From: Draconibacterium orientale
Lineage (GTDB): Bacteria; Bacteroidota; Bacteroidia; Bacteroidales; UBA12170
DNA length: 25,225 nt
Direction: 5' to 3'
NCBI GenBank assembly: GCA_020718315.1
Contig: DYSK01000013.1
Coordinates: 1-25,225 of the forward strand
Both the position numbers and the translations under genes were made by a program. Each line of letters starts with the position of its first letter. Within the stretch, counting starts at the first letter, position 1. The notes under the pieces are model-generated. The model saw only the letters and a program-made list of their open reading frames with translations, was not told where the DNA came from and did not search any database. Positions 8,285-16,396 of this stretch are shown piece by piece.

Positions 8285-8571
8285 CAGATTGCCATTTTAA
8301 TACCGGGAATTGTTTTCAGTTCGGCATACAATTGTTTCATCATCATTTCATCGATAAGGCGGACATGAACGGTATAACTGGTGTATTTCCCCTTTTCGCT
8401 TTCTTTTTGTCGCCAATTCAAAAAGCGAACATTTAGTTTGTCAAAGATTTGTTCACACATGGCTTTGCTGTCGTCGTGGTTGTTGCCCGATATCACTATA
8501 ATCTTCAAATCGTAGCTAAGCGGGAATTTGATTTTTTCATTGTTCCCAAACGGACTTTGTGGTGATTGCAT
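8284..8571 (-). CDS. DUF493 (YbeD-like) family protein
   Basis: 95 residues matching DUF493/YbeD in length and pattern. A FPLSYDLKIIVISG strand opens an ACT-like alpha/beta fold, then comes a helix with QIFDKLNV, and a KGKYTSYTVHVRL strand that corresponds to the family's SxxGxYxSxTxxxxx segment, followed by a helix ending in LKTIPGIKMAI. In E. coli YbeD is an uncharacterised lipoylation-neighbourhood protein; its fold suggests a regulatory ligand-binding role. Here it lies between the kinase (33-base gap) and the ABC ATPase (one-base overlap), so it is an operon member. Confidence 0.85.
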   Translation of the reverse strand: MQSPQSPFGNNEKIKFPLSYDLKIIVISGNNHDDSKAMCEQIFDKLNVRFLNWRQKESEKGKYTSYTVHVRLIDEMMMKQLYAELKTIPGIKMAI

Positions 8572-8604
8572 GAACAGTTGTTTTACTTTTCAAAAAAAAC
8601 TTTG

Positions 8605-9600
8605 TTATTGAGCACTTATGAGAGCTACTTTCTGGCGTATTTTTTCCCATCGCGTTTCGTCCATTTTTGCGCCAATTACTTCGATCACATTTCCAGAGAG
8701 CAACGCGCCTATTTCGCCGGCTTTTTCAAGACTCAGCTTGTTCAACAAACCATAAAGAAAACCGCTTGCATACAAATCGCCCGCACCTGTTGTGTCTTTG
8801 CTGTTTGCTTCTATGATGCCAATTTTTATTTTCTTTCCGTCTTTTTTGATAAATGAACCGTTTTTACCAACTTTAACAACAGCAGTATCCACGAGCTTGG
8901 CCATCATTTCCAACGCTTTTTCGGGATCTGTTTCGCCCGTAAAAGCACGCGCTTCTTCTTCGTTGGCAAATAAAATATCGACATATTTTTCGCTCATATC
9001 TTTCAAAAAGGATAGATTTTCTTCCACCACATTGTAGCTGGCCAAATCGAGCGAAACTTTCATTCCGGCTTCTTTGGCCAATTGCAATGCACGCTCAATA
9101 AGCGCGTGATTTTGGACCAAATACCCTTCGATATGCAGATAATCAAAACCTGCAAAATAGATGGGATCTAAATCGAAATCGGAAAGCTCGACCGACGCGC
9201 CCAAATAAGTGGCAAACGTACGTTCCGAATCAGGACTAATCAAGGCAACGGCTCGTCCACTTTCCGTCTCGCTTTGAATAAACAAGGGCTGTATGCCGCT
9301 GGTTGTCATATCTTTCGAAAAGAATTCGCCAAAGGAATCTTTTCCTATTTTACCAATAAAACCACATGAAGCGCCAAGTTTAGCCAATCCGTTTATCGTA
9401 TTTGCTGCCGAACCGCCGGCAGCTAAACTGGTTTTTAGGTGTTTTGTGCCTTCAACGACTTCGTCCGATTTGTATTTATCTACCAACTGCATGCTGCCTT
9501 TTGGTAAACCAAACTGATTTAATAAAGCGTCATCTTCTATTTGGGTCATGATATCGACAAGGGCATTTCCTAAGCCTAAAATTTTCTTTGCTGTACTCAT
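8605..9600 (-). CDS. PfkB-family carbohydrate/nucleoside kinase, adenosine kinase-like
   Basis: 331 residues, a ribokinase/PfkB-family kinase. It has the N-terminal nucleotide-sugar recognition start (ILGLGNALVDIM), the GG substrate motif AAGGSAANTINGLA (about 61-73), and the C-terminal signature DTTGAGD (269-275), in which D275 is the catalytic base; the flanking glycines form the anion hole. The overall order is closest to adenosine kinase-like or fructokinase-like members widespread in Bacteroidota, but substrate specificity cannot be read. It is the first gene of the minus-strand run and has a -7 promoter-like box 28 bases upstream. Confidence 0.9.
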   Translation of the reverse strand: MSTAKKILGLGNALVDIMTQIEDDALLNQFGLPKGSMQLVDKYKSDEVVEGTKHLKTSLAAGGSAANTINGLAKLGASCGFIGKIGKDSFGEFFSKDMTTSGIQPLFIQSETESGRAVALISPDSERTFATYLGASVELSDFDLDPIYFAGFDYLHIEGYLVQNHALIERALQLAKEAGMKVSLDLASYNVVEENLSFLKDMSEKYVDILFANEEEARAFTGETDPEKALEMMAKLVDTAVVKVGKNGSFIKKDGKKIKIGIIEANSKDTTGAGDLYASGFLYGLLNKLSLEKAGEIGALLSGNVIEVIGAKMDETRWEKIRQKVALISAQ

Positions 9601-9627
9601 TGTTTTGTTTTTGGTTTTTTATGTTTA

Positions 9628-9635
9628 CAAAATTA
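9628..9635 (-). promoter_or_regulatory. TAnnTTTG -7 box upstream of the PfkB kinase
   Basis: Minus strand TAATTTTG at 9635-9628 fits the Bacteroidota -7 element and would place a start site around 9621. No TTTG or TTG box is seen at the correct distance upstream, so the assignment rests on one element. Confidence 0.35.
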
Positions 9636-9752
9636 CTGAAAAAACAGATTGATGAATTCGAGAAATAGTTGGGTAATTTGCAAAAAAAATCCATCCCAAA
9701 ATTGAATCGAGAATCTTTCAATAGAAAAGTTCGATCAAGAGAAAAAGGCAGG

Positions 9753-10438
9753 TTATTTGTTGCGTTTCAAAAGAATTTGCTCTGCAAGCAATAAATCAAT
9801 TGCTGTTGTTATTTTGATATTCCATTCGTCGCCTTGAACCAAAAGCACATCGGCCAATTGGTAATGATTGAGAATACTTGCGTCGTCCGTAAAATTGGTC
9901 TTCCCTTCTTTTATAGCCAATTGGTATGCTTTCTTTAGCATAGACAGCTCAAATGCTTGTGGAGTTTGAATACGTTTTAGTAGGCTTCTCGTAGGAAACG
10001 ATTCTGCCATCTCGTTTAGTTTTCCAAAGCGAGTGTATCTGTGGAATCGATGGCGCAACTCCCAGCGGCATTTGTTAACAATCCTTTCAGGCAATTGTCC
10101 ACAAGTTTTTTGTCAACAAATGGACGTGCTGCATCGTGAATAAGAATATTTTGGAAATCTGGATCAAGAAAATAGACCGCAATTTTTACGCTTTGAAAGC
10201 GTGAATTTCCTCCTGCAAAGACTTGTATTTTTTCATTTTTTCATTTGTTTGACACTTCGGCGAGCTTGTGTTTTGGTACAACAAGAATCAGAAAATCAAT
10301 TTGCGGATAATTCGTAAAAACCGAAAGGCTGAATTGATAAATCTGTTTATCGCCCAGATACAGGAACGGTTTTGGTGTTTCACCGCCAAATCGTTCCGAT
10401 TTTCCGGCAGCTAAAAGAATGGCAGCGGTTTTCATCAT
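9753..10438 (-). pseudogene. ispD: 2-C-methyl-D-erythritol 4-phosphate cytidylyltransferase, disrupted by a stop and a frameshift
   Basis: When repaired this encodes about 228 residues, normal for IspD, the third enzyme of the MEP isoprenoid pathway (MEP + CTP to CDP-ME). Three parts together span the enzyme. Codons 2-65 carry AAILLAAGKSERFGG and the PKPFLYLGDKQ phosphate loop. Codons 67-139 carry FAGGNSRFQSV, then the highly conserved HDAARPFVD (from codon 101) and AIDSTDTL. The last part has RIQTPQAFE and a DDASIL segment. The first and second parts lie in the same frame but are split by TGA at 10241-10243 (codon 66). The second and third are joined by a one-base loss in a short A run at about 10020-10023; one added A restores ALEKLNEMAESF. 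The start ATG lies one base after the MFS stop. Either the gene is decaying or the assembly has local errors. Confidence 0.85.
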
Positions 10439-10439
10439 T

Positions 10440-11672
10440 TTATTTTTTGAGTCGAAAGAAAGGGAAAAAGACGAGCAAAAGTACAGAGCTAAGAACAAGA
10501 GCCAGCCCTACCGAAAATTGCTCGGCAATGAATCCGAAAAATACGGCCAAAATAGCTGCCATAGCTGCTTCTAATTGAGAACTGACCGACAGCACGGTCG
10601 CATTTATTTGCTGAGCGGAATATTCAGTTATTTTTGTTACTCCGATGGGTTTTCGAGTATTTTCGATAATAAAAATGCCAAAAAATAAGAATACAGCCGT
10701 AAGCGGACAATTCAAAAGCAAAGCGATACCAGACGCCGCTCCAATGGCTATTCCAAAAGCCAGACTAAAATTCAAGGCTTCTTTCTCGCTCCGAAAAAGC
10801 GATTGAAACCAAGCCGATTTTTTAGAAGCCAACGACGACAATAAGTAAAGCAAAGTATAGGCAATACCTATCAGCAATGCATTTTGCTGGTCGGTATTGA
10901 ACTTTTCGACCATCACAACACCCACGCTAAAACTCAAAACAATAGTTTGTAGATAATCTTTCACACTGTTGTAATAAGCCGAAAAAGACGAAAAATTAAA
11001 AGCTGCTTTTAACAAAGATTTTTGTTTAAATGCATTCCAGCTTTCGATCGTTAGTCGCCACGCTTCTTTTGTTAGGTCTTTTATGGATTCTGTTGGATGC
11101 GATCGATCTAGGCTGCTTGGATAGAGGCTAATGTTTAGCAATCCCAACAGATAGGGAATAACGGAAAAGAGGAAAACCATTTCGAGATTGGGATTTAAAA
11201 TTACGATAAATGCTGCAATAGCTGCAGAAAGGGCGGAGCCCATTTGAGAACATGCCCGGGTGCTTCCGTAATAAGCCGTTTTGTGTTTTAGCCACGATTT
11301 TTGTTCCAAATAATCGAAGATAAGTGCTTTGTGTGTTCCGGAGCGAAAACTTTCGCCAAAGGAAAAAATCAACATGGCGGTAGCCAACATCCAAAAAGTT
11401 TGTCCCCAATAAAACACCAAAAAGGAGATTAAATAAGCAATGTAGGAGTAGGCCAAACTTTTTTTTCGACCAAAAGCATCGGCAAAAATCCCACTTGGTA
11501 TTTCCGTTAAAACAAATCCCATTTCGCGAATAGCGTATAGCAAGCCGATATCGAAATAATTAAATCCTTTCGAAAGAAAAAACAACAGCAAAAACGGATC
11601 GAAAAAGCGAAGGTTTTTCAAAAAACCATACGCGCAAAATTGATAATATTGTTTGTCTTTGACCGGAATCAT
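10440..11672 (-). CDS. Major facilitator superfamily transporter
   Basis: 410 residues with about 12 predicted membrane helices and the loop 2-3 MFS motif A form GIFADAFGRK (61-70) after EIPS, as in drug/H+ antiporters and related exporters. A second conserved region with ENTRKPIGVTKITEYSAQ occurs in the C-terminal half, a pattern also seen in single-domain permeases annotated as MFS in Bacteroidota. Substrate unknown. The gene ends one base before the ispD start, so the two are probably co-transcribed and translationally coupled. Divergent from the cobalamin adenosyltransferase; a 9-base inverted repeat lies between them. Confidence 0.88.
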   Translation of the reverse strand: MIPVKDKQYYQFCAYGFLKNLRFFDPFLLLFFLSKGFNYFDIGLLYAIREMGFVLTEIPSGIFADAFGRKKSLAYSYIAYLISFLVFYWGQTFWMLATAMLIFSFGESFRSGTHKALIFDYLEQKSWLKHKTAYYGSTRACSQMGSALSAAIAAFIVILNPNLEMVFLFSVIPYLLGLLNISLYPSSLDRSHPTESIKDLTKEAWRLTIESWNAFKQKSLLKAAFNFSSFSAYYNSVKDYLQTIVLSFSVGVVMVEKFNTDQQNALLIGIAYTLLYLLSSLASKKSAWFQSLFRSEKEALNFSLAFGIAIGAASGIALLLNCPLTAVFLFFGIFIIENTRKPIGVTKITEYSAQQINATVLSVSSQLEAAMAAILAVFFGFIAEQFSVGLALVLSSVLLLVFFPFFRLKK

Positions 11673-11679
11673 GTTGTTG

Positions 11680-11711
11680 AATCTCTAATTCGAGTTGCTA
11701 ATTTAGAGATT
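11680..11711. repeat. Inverted repeat in the divergent MFS/ATR promoter region
   Basis: AATCTCTAA at 11680-11688 and TTAGAGATT at 11703-11711 are perfect complements of nine bases with a 14-base spacer. The 93-base gap holds the start regions of two divergent genes, so this may be an operator or a stem-loop near the MFS start. No TAnnTTTG box is visible in this gap on either strand. Confidence 0.5.
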
Positions 11712-11765
11712 TAAGCCAGTCCATCGACGAAAATAGCTTAAATTAGCTGCATAAAAACTGCTTTA

Positions 11766-12320
11766 ATGGAATGGAAAATATACACCAAAGGAGGCGATAA
11801 AGGCGAAACAGCTTTGATAGGCGGAACACGTGTTCCTAAATTTCATCAGCGCATAGAAGCCTATGGAACCATCGATGAGCTTAAATCTTATCTTGGATTG
11901 ATTCGCGATTTATCTGAAGACCTGTCTGTTCGTGCCATTTTATTCGAAATTCAAGATCGGCTTTTTACGGCCGAAAGTTTAATTGCAGCAGATTCTGTGG
12001 AAGCGGCCGAACGATTACCAAAGCTCTTGGAAGAAGACGTGGAGCTGCTCGAAAAAAGCATCGACCAAATGAACGAAACATTGCCATCGCTTTCCAGTTT
12101 TATTATGCCGGGAGGACATCCACTTGCTTCGCATGCTCATATTGCCCGAACAATTTGCCGGCGAGCCGAAAGGCTTACGATTAAAGCTTCCCGGGAATTT
12201 AGTTTCGACCCTTTGTGTATAAAATATTTAAATCGACTTTCTGATTATTTATTTGTTTTAGCACGGAAATTTGCCCACGAACTTGGCGGCAATGAAGTGT
12301 TTTGGAAACCCAGAATTTGA
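11766..12320 (+). CDS. Cob(I)yrinic acid a,c-diamide adenosyltransferase, PduO type
   Basis: 184 residues, a PduO-type ATP:cob(I)alamin adenosyltransferase, which attaches the 5'-deoxyadenosyl group to corrinoid to give adenosylcobalamin for B12-dependent mutases and dehydratases. The N-terminus carries the ATP-binding YTKGGDKGETALIGGTRVPK-like signature (from about residue 6), followed by EAYGTIDELKSYLG. The C-terminal half has the conserved ICRRAERL and YLNRLSDYLFVLAR helices of the trimeric fold. It is soluble and cytoplasmic. It starts the forward run with HAD, S41 protease and ligase genes, 47 bases before the HAD gene. The family is sure; its use in this genome is not shown here. Confidence 0.93.
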   Translation: MEWKIYTKGGDKGETALIGGTRVPKFHQRIEAYGTIDELKSYLGLIRDLSEDLSVRAILFEIQDRLFTAESLIAADSVEAAERLPKLLEEDVELLEKSIDQMNETLPSLSSFIMPGGHPLASHAHIARTICRRAERLTIKASREFSFDPLCIKYLNRLSDYLFVLARKFAHELGGNEVFWKPRI

Positions 12321-12367
12321 TAACGAGACAAAAACATTCGACATTAAAACTTTAGATAAAACTGCAA

Positions 12368-13135
12368 ATGATACTTAGTTCCACAATTAAATTGATTGCT
12401 TTTGATGCCGACGATACGCTTTGGGTAAACGAACCGTTTTATCGGGAAACTGAAAAAAAATTCACGCAGCTTTTGGCCGATTATCTACCCGAAGTGCAAG
12501 TGAGTCAACAGCTGTTCGAAACGGAAACCAAAAATATTCAACAGTATGGATATGGCGTGAAAGGATTTGTGCTTTCAATGATCGAAACAGCTTTGAAAAT
12601 AACGAATGATAAAGTAGAGGCGAAAATAATTCAGCAAATTTTGAATTTAGGAAAGTCGCTCATTCGGCCACCAATGGAACTGTTGGAAGGTGTAGAGCAC
12701 ACGCTTCAAAACTTGAATATGTTGGGATTGACTTTGGTTTTGGCCACAAAAGGCGATTTGCTTGATCAGGAGCGGAAGCTGGAGAGATCGGGGCTGGCAC
12801 CTTGTTTTCATCACATCGAAATAATGAGCAACAAAAACGAGACGGATTATTTAAGGCTGCTGAACCGATTGAATATTTTGCCAAGTGAGTTTTTGATGAT
12901 TGGAAACTCGGTAAAATCTGACATTCTTCCGGTTTTGGCTATTGGCGGATATGCTGTTCATGTTCCGTATCATACCACTTGGGCACACGAAATGGTCGTC
13001 AATAACGAGCAAAGTCATGATAAATATTTGGAAATAAGTTCGATTTCAGGAATTTTAAATTTAATTCGTGAAAATGAGAACGCTTTTTTAATAAATTTGA
13101 ACAGGGAAAATAGGCAAAGCCAAAGAGTATGCTAA
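12368..13135 (+). CDS. HAD-superfamily hydrolase
   Basis: 255 residues with HAD motifs: motif I FDADDTLWV with D13 and D15, motif II in VLATKGD, motif III around the conserved lysine/RSGL region, and motif IV GNSVKSDI (about 178-185). The cap domain is helical (about 20-95), so this is a class I HAD, likely a phosphatase acting on a small metabolite. The substrate is unknown. It overlaps the next gene by seven bases, which suggests translational coupling with the S41 protease. Confidence 0.9.
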   Translation: MILSSTIKLIAFDADDTLWVNEPFYRETEKKFTQLLADYLPEVQVSQQLFETETKNIQQYGYGVKGFVLSMIETALKITNDKVEAKIIQQILNLGKSLIRPPMELLEGVEHTLQNLNMLGLTLVLATKGDLLDQERKLERSGLAPCFHHIEIMSNKNETDYLRLLNRLNILPSEFLMIGNSVKSDILPVLAIGGYAVHVPYHTTWAHEMVVNNEQSHDKYLEISSISGILNLIRENENAFLINLNRENRQSQRVC

Positions 13136-14736
13136 AAAAAGTGGTTTTCATTCTTTTCGTTTTCTTTTGGTTTATTCCCAACTATAGCTGGGCGCAAGAC
13201 AAAGAAATCGCTTTCGACTATACCAAAAACCTCGAAATCTACGGCAATCTGATTAAAACCCTCAAAATGTCGTATATCGACAGTCTGGATTTTAGCAAAC
13301 TGAACAAAACCGCCATCGATGCTTTGCTCGCCGAGCTCGATCCTTATACCATTTTTATTCCCCAATCCGAGAAAGAAAATTTTGAATATATCCGTACTGG
13401 CGAATATGGTGGCGTGGGCGTTTCTGTGGCGAAAAATAAGCACGACAATGTTTATATCTCCAACCTAACGCCTGGGCAGCCTGCCGAAAAAGCCGGATTG
13501 TTGATTGGCGATAAGATTTTAAAAATTGATGGTCGCGATACAAAAGAAATGACCAACGACGACCTTGCAGCCATTTTTAAAGGAATTCCGGAACAGCCGT
13601 TTAGATTGACGGTGGAGCGATTTGGAGAAAGCGGAACAAAGGAATATTTGCTGACACGTCAGAAAATTAAGGTTCAAAACATTGCTTTATCAGCTCTCCT
13701 GGATCATTCAATCGGATACATTTCGCTTCGACTATTTGCTGCCAATTCGGCCAACGATTTCTTAAATGCTTTTTTGGATTTAAAAGCGCAAAACATCAAA
13801 GGATTAATTATTGACTTGAGAGGAAACGGAGGCGGCTTGATTATAGAAGCCGTACATAGTTTGAATGCGTTTATGCCGCGTGGGATTGAAGTAGTGAAAA
13901 CAAAAAGTCGCGTAGAACGCAATAATTACACCTACCGTACGCAACGGCCACCCATTGATATTGCGATTCCTTTGGTTTTTTTAGTTGACGAATTAAGTGC
14001 TTCGGCAGCCGAAATAATGGCCGGTGCTGCGCAAGACTTTGACCGCGGAATTTTGATCGGACAAAATACCTATGGCAAAGGATTGGTTCAGAATGTAGTC
14101 CCCTTGAATTACGACACACAATTAAAACTTACCATTGGTCGCTATATATTGCCCAGCGGAAGGAAAATACAAAAACTGCCCGACAGCCCGTCAACGCCTT
14201 TTAAAACACTAGGTGGCCGGGTTGTTTATGAGGGGAGTGGCCTTACTCCCGACATTCTAATGCCGGCAAAAATTCACGACCCGGTGATTAAAGATCAGCT
14301 CGAAAGGCTCTTTGTTCTCCAGTTTGTAAACGAATATATGAGCGAAAATAAAAACATCAAACTGGACGATTCTTTTGAAGTAGGCGAGTCTATTTTAAAA
14401 GCATACAATCAGTTTTTAGTAGAGAAAAAGTATATTTTTATTAGTGCTTTAGAAGAAAAATTAATGGCTTTGCGCCAACAAATTGAAAAAGAAAATGGAA
14501 CGGAAGAGCTGGTAAACTTGCTCAAACAAGCCGAAAAAATGCAAAACACCACCGTTCGAAATGCCGATTTGCAAGCGTTGAACGAATTGAAATTACTTCT
14601 GCGAGCAGAATTCTTGTCGCGGAAATTTTATCGCGAAGGCGCCGAAAAGCGCAATTTAAGCAGAGATGCGGAAGTACTCAAAGCGGTAGCGGTTTTGAGT
14701 CATTTGCCCTCTTATCAAGCCTTGCTCAAGCCTTAA
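13129..14736 (+). CDS. S41 family C-terminal processing protease
   Basis: 535 residues. A signal peptide (1-22, ending SWAQ) directs it to the periplasm. It has an N-terminal helical part, a PDZ domain (about 84-160, with GEYGGVGVSV and PAEKAGLLIGDKIL) and the S41 catalytic core. The catalytic serine is in DELSASAAE (Ser292), and the lysine of the Ser-Lys dyad is in NTYGKGLVQ (Lys317), 25 residues later as in E. coli Tsp. The last ~170 residues form a charged helical extension. It probably trims or degrades periplasmic or envelope proteins. The gene overlaps the HAD gene by seven bases and precedes the ligase-like gene by five. Confidence 0.95.
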   Translation: MLKKVVFILFVFFWFIPNYSWAQDKEIAFDYTKNLEIYGNLIKTLKMSYIDSLDFSKLNKTAIDALLAELDPYTIFIPQSEKENFEYIRTGEYGGVGVSVAKNKHDNVYISNLTPGQPAEKAGLLIGDKILKIDGRDTKEMTNDDLAAIFKGIPEQPFRLTVERFGESGTKEYLLTRQKIKVQNIALSALLDHSIGYISLRLFAANSANDFLNAFLDLKAQNIKGLIIDLRGNGGGLIIEAVHSLNAFMPRGIEVVKTKSRVERNNYTYRTQRPPIDIAIPLVFLVDELSASAAEIMAGAAQDFDRGILIGQNTYGKGLVQNVVPLNYDTQLKLTIGRYILPSGRKIQKLPDSPSTPFKTLGGRVVYEGSGLTPDILMPAKIHDPVIKDQLERLFVLQFVNEYMSENKNIKLDDSFEVGESILKAYNQFLVEKKYIFISALEEKLMALRQQIEKENGTEELVNLLKQAEKMQNTTVRNADLQALNELKLLLRAEFLSRKFYREGAEKRNLSRDAEVLKAVAVLSHLPSYQALLKP

Positions 14737-14741
14737 AATCG

Positions 14742-16364
14742 ATGACGATTACGCGCTTTTTTCTCTTTAAACTAGCCCGAGTTTATTACACTGAAATTTT
14801 CTTTTTTTTCCTTTTGATACTCGCTTTCAGTATTTCTACTTCGCGATTGGTGATGAGTATGAGCCAGCTTGCTATGGCGAGTCTTTGGGTTTTGGATGGC
14901 CGCTATCGCGAAAAATTGTCACTTTTTTTTCACAACCGCATGGCACTCACTTTGTCTTCGCTTTTTGTTTTGCATATCAGTGGCTTATTTTATTCAAACG
15001 ATATGGATTCCGCTTTGAAAGATTTGCGAATAAAGACACCTCTAATCCTTTTACCATTCTTTTTCAGTAGTTTGAATCCGTATAACATTAAAAAATCGAT
15101 TTGGATTTTGCTCGCATTTATTGCCGGTGTTTTTTATGCCAGTGCTTTTGTAAGCATTGAACATTGGATAAATGGGATGGATGTAAAAGCCCTTTTATCC
15201 GCTCGTTTTATCAAGCATATGCGATTTAGTTTAGACATTAGTATGGCTCTTTTCAGCGCCCTACTCTTGTCTGTTTTGATTTGGAGAAAGGCCATAAATT
15301 ATGTTTTAACGCTTGTTCTTGTAGTCTGGTATTTTGTTTTTATGCTGATGATGAGTGCCTTGTCGGCATTTGTAACGAGTTTTTTAATGCTTTTGTACCT
15401 AACCTTCTTTCTTTACTTCCGCTCGTCAAAAAAGAATTTCCTTTTGAGTTTGTCGGTCTCTGCAATTTCATTCAGCGCAGTAGTTTATTTCGGCTTTTCT
15501 TTTTTGAAACCGATTGTTTTTCCTTCGGAGAAGCAGGAAATGCAGCCTTTGGAGGCAAAAACTATGAACGGGAATTATTACAATACCTATTCCAATGAGC
15601 CTACCGAAAACGGAAAACGGATCTACAGTTTTGTGTGTGAAAAAGAGCTGAAATCCGAATGGGAAAAACGCAGCTCGTTTTCTTTCGATGGAGCCGATTT
15701 GCTTGATCAAGAATTGAAAGCAACACTTATTCGTTATCTGAACTCTTTGGATTTGCCTAAAGACAGTTTCGGTTTAAGCAGGCTCAGTAATCAAGATATT
15801 TTGAATATCGAAAACGGAATTGCAAACAAGCGGTATGTAACCGAATCGGGCATTAAAGTCAGGCTGATGCAGTTGGCTTTTGAATTGGAACAGACTAAAA
15901 CCAATTCGAACCCAAGCGGTTACAGTTTTGGTCAACGTCTGGAATATTGGAAAGCATCGTGGTATATGATTCGGAAGAACATTGTTTTTGGTTATGGGAG
16001 TGGCGACAACGACCAAACAATGCATTTGGCTTATCTCCAAACGCATTCGCTTTTACCTCCCGAATATTGGTTCAGACCACACAATCAATTTTTGAGTATT
16101 TGGCTTAGCTTTGGACTATTCGGTTTGCTGGTTTTTCTTTTTTGTCTTTTTTACCCACCGCTATTTTTGAAAGCTTTCAAAAACCCGTTCTACGTCTTGT
16201 TTTTTATTAGTATTCTGGCTTCTTTTTTTGTGGAAGACACATTGGAAACTCAGTCGGGCGTCACGTATTTTATTTTTTTTAATGCCTACTTTTTAATGCT
16301 TTGGCCACAGAATGATTCGAACGGGAAATTGTTGTTTTTGGAGCAAAAAAAAGTCGGAAATTGA
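14742..16364 (+). CDS. O-antigen ligase-like polysaccharide polymerase (Wzy_C family)
   Basis: 540 residues, an integral membrane protein with about ten or more helices and a large non-membrane loop (about 263-420). The Wzy_C/O-antigen ligase region shows FGQRLEYWKASW, then GYGSGDND, and the conserved RPHNQFL (445-451, with H447 and N448) before the last helices. This family ligates or polymerises O-antigen or related glycans at the periplasmic face of the inner membrane. The extended loop is unusually rich in charged residues and may be lineage-specific. It lies five bases after the protease gene. Its last bases form one arm of the opposite-strand yebC terminator. Ligase versus Wzy polymerase cannot be settled from sequence. 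Confidence 0.85.
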   Translation: MTITRFFLFKLARVYYTEIFFFFLLILAFSISTSRLVMSMSQLAMASLWVLDGRYREKLSLFFHNRMALTLSSLFVLHISGLFYSNDMDSALKDLRIKTPLILLPFFFSSLNPYNIKKSIWILLAFIAGVFYASAFVSIEHWINGMDVKALLSARFIKHMRFSLDISMALFSALLLSVLIWRKAINYVLTLVLVVWYFVFMLMMSALSAFVTSFLMLLYLTFFLYFRSSKKNFLLSLSVSAISFSAVVYFGFSFLKPIVFPSEKQEMQPLEAKTMNGNYYNTYSNEPTENGKRIYSFVCEKELKSEWEKRSSFSFDGADLLDQELKATLIRYLNSLDLPKDSFGLSRLSNQDILNIENGIANKRYVTESGIKVRLMQLAFELEQTKTNSNPSGYSFGQRLEYWKASWYMIRKNIVFGYGSGDNDQTMHLAYLQTHSLLPPEYWFRPHNQFLSIWLSFGLFGLLVFLFCLFYPPLFLKAFKNPFYVLFFISILASFFVEDTLETQSGVTYFIFFNAYFLMLWPQNDSNGKLLFLEQKKVGN

Positions 16365-16375
16365 ATTCCCGACTT
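16345..16375 (-). terminator. Rho-independent terminator of yebC
   Basis: On the minus strand AAGTCGG (from 16375) and CCGACTT (ending at 16351) form a seven-base stem, with a few further pairs possible inside, followed by a run of Ts (16352-16345). This is a good intrinsic terminator 22 bases after the yebC stop. It lies inside the 3' end of the convergent ligase-like gene and covers that gene's stop codon. Confidence 0.65.
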
Positions 16376-16396
16376 CACTAAGTTTCTTGTTTAGTT

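Noticed and set aside
8566..8856. Plus-strand ORF opposite the PfkB kinase end
   Set aside because: It overlaps well-supported kinase coding sequence and shows no family resemblance.
10241..10243. In-frame TGA in ispD as a selenocysteine codon
   Set aside because: The following sequence is A-rich with no plausible SECIS stem-loop, the family has no cysteine at this position, and a second lesion (frameshift) occurs further on.
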